A DNA stretch of 64,000 bases from Candidatus Thorarchaeota archaeon (GTDB taxonomy: Archaea; Asgardarchaeota; Thorarchaeia; Thorarchaeales; Thorarchaeaceae): assembly GCA_016840825.1 (NCBI GenBank), contig JAEORN010000003.1, forward strand, positions 29,040 through 93,039. The letters run 5' to 3'. The notes beneath the pieces are model-generated. The model ran no database searches. It worked only from the letters and a program-made list of their open reading frames with translations, and was not told the DNA's origin. The translations under genes were made by a program, and so were the position numbers. Below, in pieces: positions 63,297 through 64,000 of the stretch. Each line of letters begins with the position of its first letter. The stretch's first letter is position 1.

Positions 63297-63971
63297 CTAT
63301 GGCTCTATCTCTATTGTGGCACTACCCTCAGGAGTGCAGGTCAGTGTACCACCAAGGATGACGTTCTCAAGTCGCACCCAAGAATGACCTGTTGAAACAT
63401 TGCATGTGATATCTCCATAGACTGTGGAATTTGCTATGTATATCCCATTGTTTCCTGCACAATTGATTCCATGAATGAAGTTTATGTTTTGAAATGTGGC
63501 ATCGATGGCAGTCAAGTTCATATTTCCATCCCCAGCGTAAGCATCAATACCAATAGTATATGCTCGATTGATTGTGACACTTACAGTCGCTTCTGCATCC
63601 CCAGCATGCAATGCACAAATATCGGATGGATTCTCTTTCAAAATCTGGATATTCACATGTCTACCATATGTGCTATTGGTTACTTGCAGATTCGTATTCT
63701 TCCCAACTGCCCCCTCAACGAGCACAGTCAATTTCCATTCAATCTTGATCATAAAACCAGGATCATCAACAACGTTGAAGGTCACATTATGAAAACAGAC
63801 ATCATAATATATTGAGATATTTTGTGCAGTTGGATTGTAATCCTCATAGAAAACCAATGATTCGTCATACTCCGTCAATGGTGTTTGAGAGAGTATTGTG
63901 TACAGAATACCTACGACAAGCGCGCTAACTAGTAGAAGAACGAATAGTATGCACATTGACCTCTTTCTCAT
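63297..63971 (-). CDS. Small secreted beta-rich protein
   Basis: A 224-residue protein with an N-terminal signal or anchor helix (about 4-26) and an external part full of short beta strands and N-x-S/T sites. The last 100 residues (TIGIDAYAGDGNMNLTAIDAT, ANSTVYGDITCNVSTG, LENVILGGTLTC) read like a small right-handed beta-helix of the DUF4097 type. No function assigned. ATG 63971 is used; the frame stays open to a TTG at 63995 near the window edge. Confidence 0.6.
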   Translation of the reverse strand: MRKRSMCILFVLLLVSALVVGILYTILSQTPLTEYDESLVFYEDYNPTAQNISIYYDVCFHNVTFNVVDDPGFMIKIEWKLTVLVEGAVGKNTNLQVTNSTYGRHVNIQILKENPSDICALHAGDAEATVSVTINRAYTIGIDAYAGDGNMNLTAIDATFQNINFIHGINCAGNNGIYIANSTVYGDITCNVSTGHSWVRLENVILGGTLTCTPEGSATIEIEP

Positions 63972-64000
63972 ATTCAGGCCCCAACCAGTTTCCAAGAGGA

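Noticed and set aside
1..64000. tRNA, rRNA, CRISPR arrays, insertion sequences, prophage or integron
   Set aside because: No cloverleaf, conserved rRNA stretch, regularly spaced repeat, transposase or integrase motif was seen on either strand.

Overview
This window looks like a chromosomal segment of an archaeon, and I infer an Asgard-type lineage (Thorarchaeota-like). The support is indirect. There is a type 2 isopentenyl-diphosphate isomerase, the archaeal purine enzyme PurP, an ATP-dependent DNA ligase, an archaeosine/queuine-type tRNA transglycosylase and an FtsZ/tubulin-superfamily GTPase. Promoters carry TATA boxes, some consistent with leaderless or short-leader mRNAs, and there are many membrane-anchored surface proteins with beta-propeller and thrombospondin type 3 repeats. 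No rRNA, tRNA, CRISPR array, transposase or phage gene was recognised. Base composition is moderate and coding density is high.

Layout. 1-110: the tail of a HEAT-repeat-like gene. 162-12556 (minus): three-gene surface operon (calcium-repeat stalk protein, giant beta-propeller protein, papain-like protease-fold protein), joined by an ATGA overlap and a Shine-Dalgarno site lying over a stop codon. 12882-15013 (minus): a PadR repressor with a BtrH-like protein, then a tiny acidic membrane protein. 15209-17826: a TPR protein and a WD40/coiled-coil protein, tail to tail. 18043-23221 (plus): three-gene cluster of a long helical protein, a divergent FtsZ/tubulin-like GTPase and a helical partner. 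This is the best candidate for an undescribed system. 23352-28611: SBBP propeller protein with a cytosolic zinc ribbon, ADP-forming acyl-CoA synthetase alpha subunit, IPP isomerase, small membrane protein.

28660-40902 (plus): a 12-kb purine operon, purN-purF-purP1-purP2-purC/S-purQ-purL-purE/M-purD-guaA, largely joined by 4-nt overlaps. It covers every step from PRPP to FAICAR except adenylosuccinate lyase (purB). No IMP cyclohydrolase (purO/purH) is seen either. It contains two gene fusions (PurC-PurS and PurE-PurM) and a second PurP whose ATP-binding loop has diverged.

40899-50281: mostly small housekeeping or unknown genes: TfoX-N protein, histone-deacetylase-family enzyme, amidohydrolase-like protein, thioredoxin-fold protein without CXXC, PRC-barrel protein, winged-helix regulator with a membrane protein, DNA ligase, TGT-family enzyme, membrane proteins. 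50383-63971: MBL-fold hydrolase, YyaL/DUF255 protein, a circularly permuted family-5 solute-binding protein, C39-like protease, DUF3160 protein, a membrane-bound HTH regulator next to a 1021-residue propeller/PPC/TSP3 protein, and a small secreted protein.

Genes meet tail-to-tail with exactly four shared bases at four places, so many transcripts here must end inside the opposite gene. Start codons were chosen from Shine-Dalgarno spacing where possible; several are TTG or GTG.
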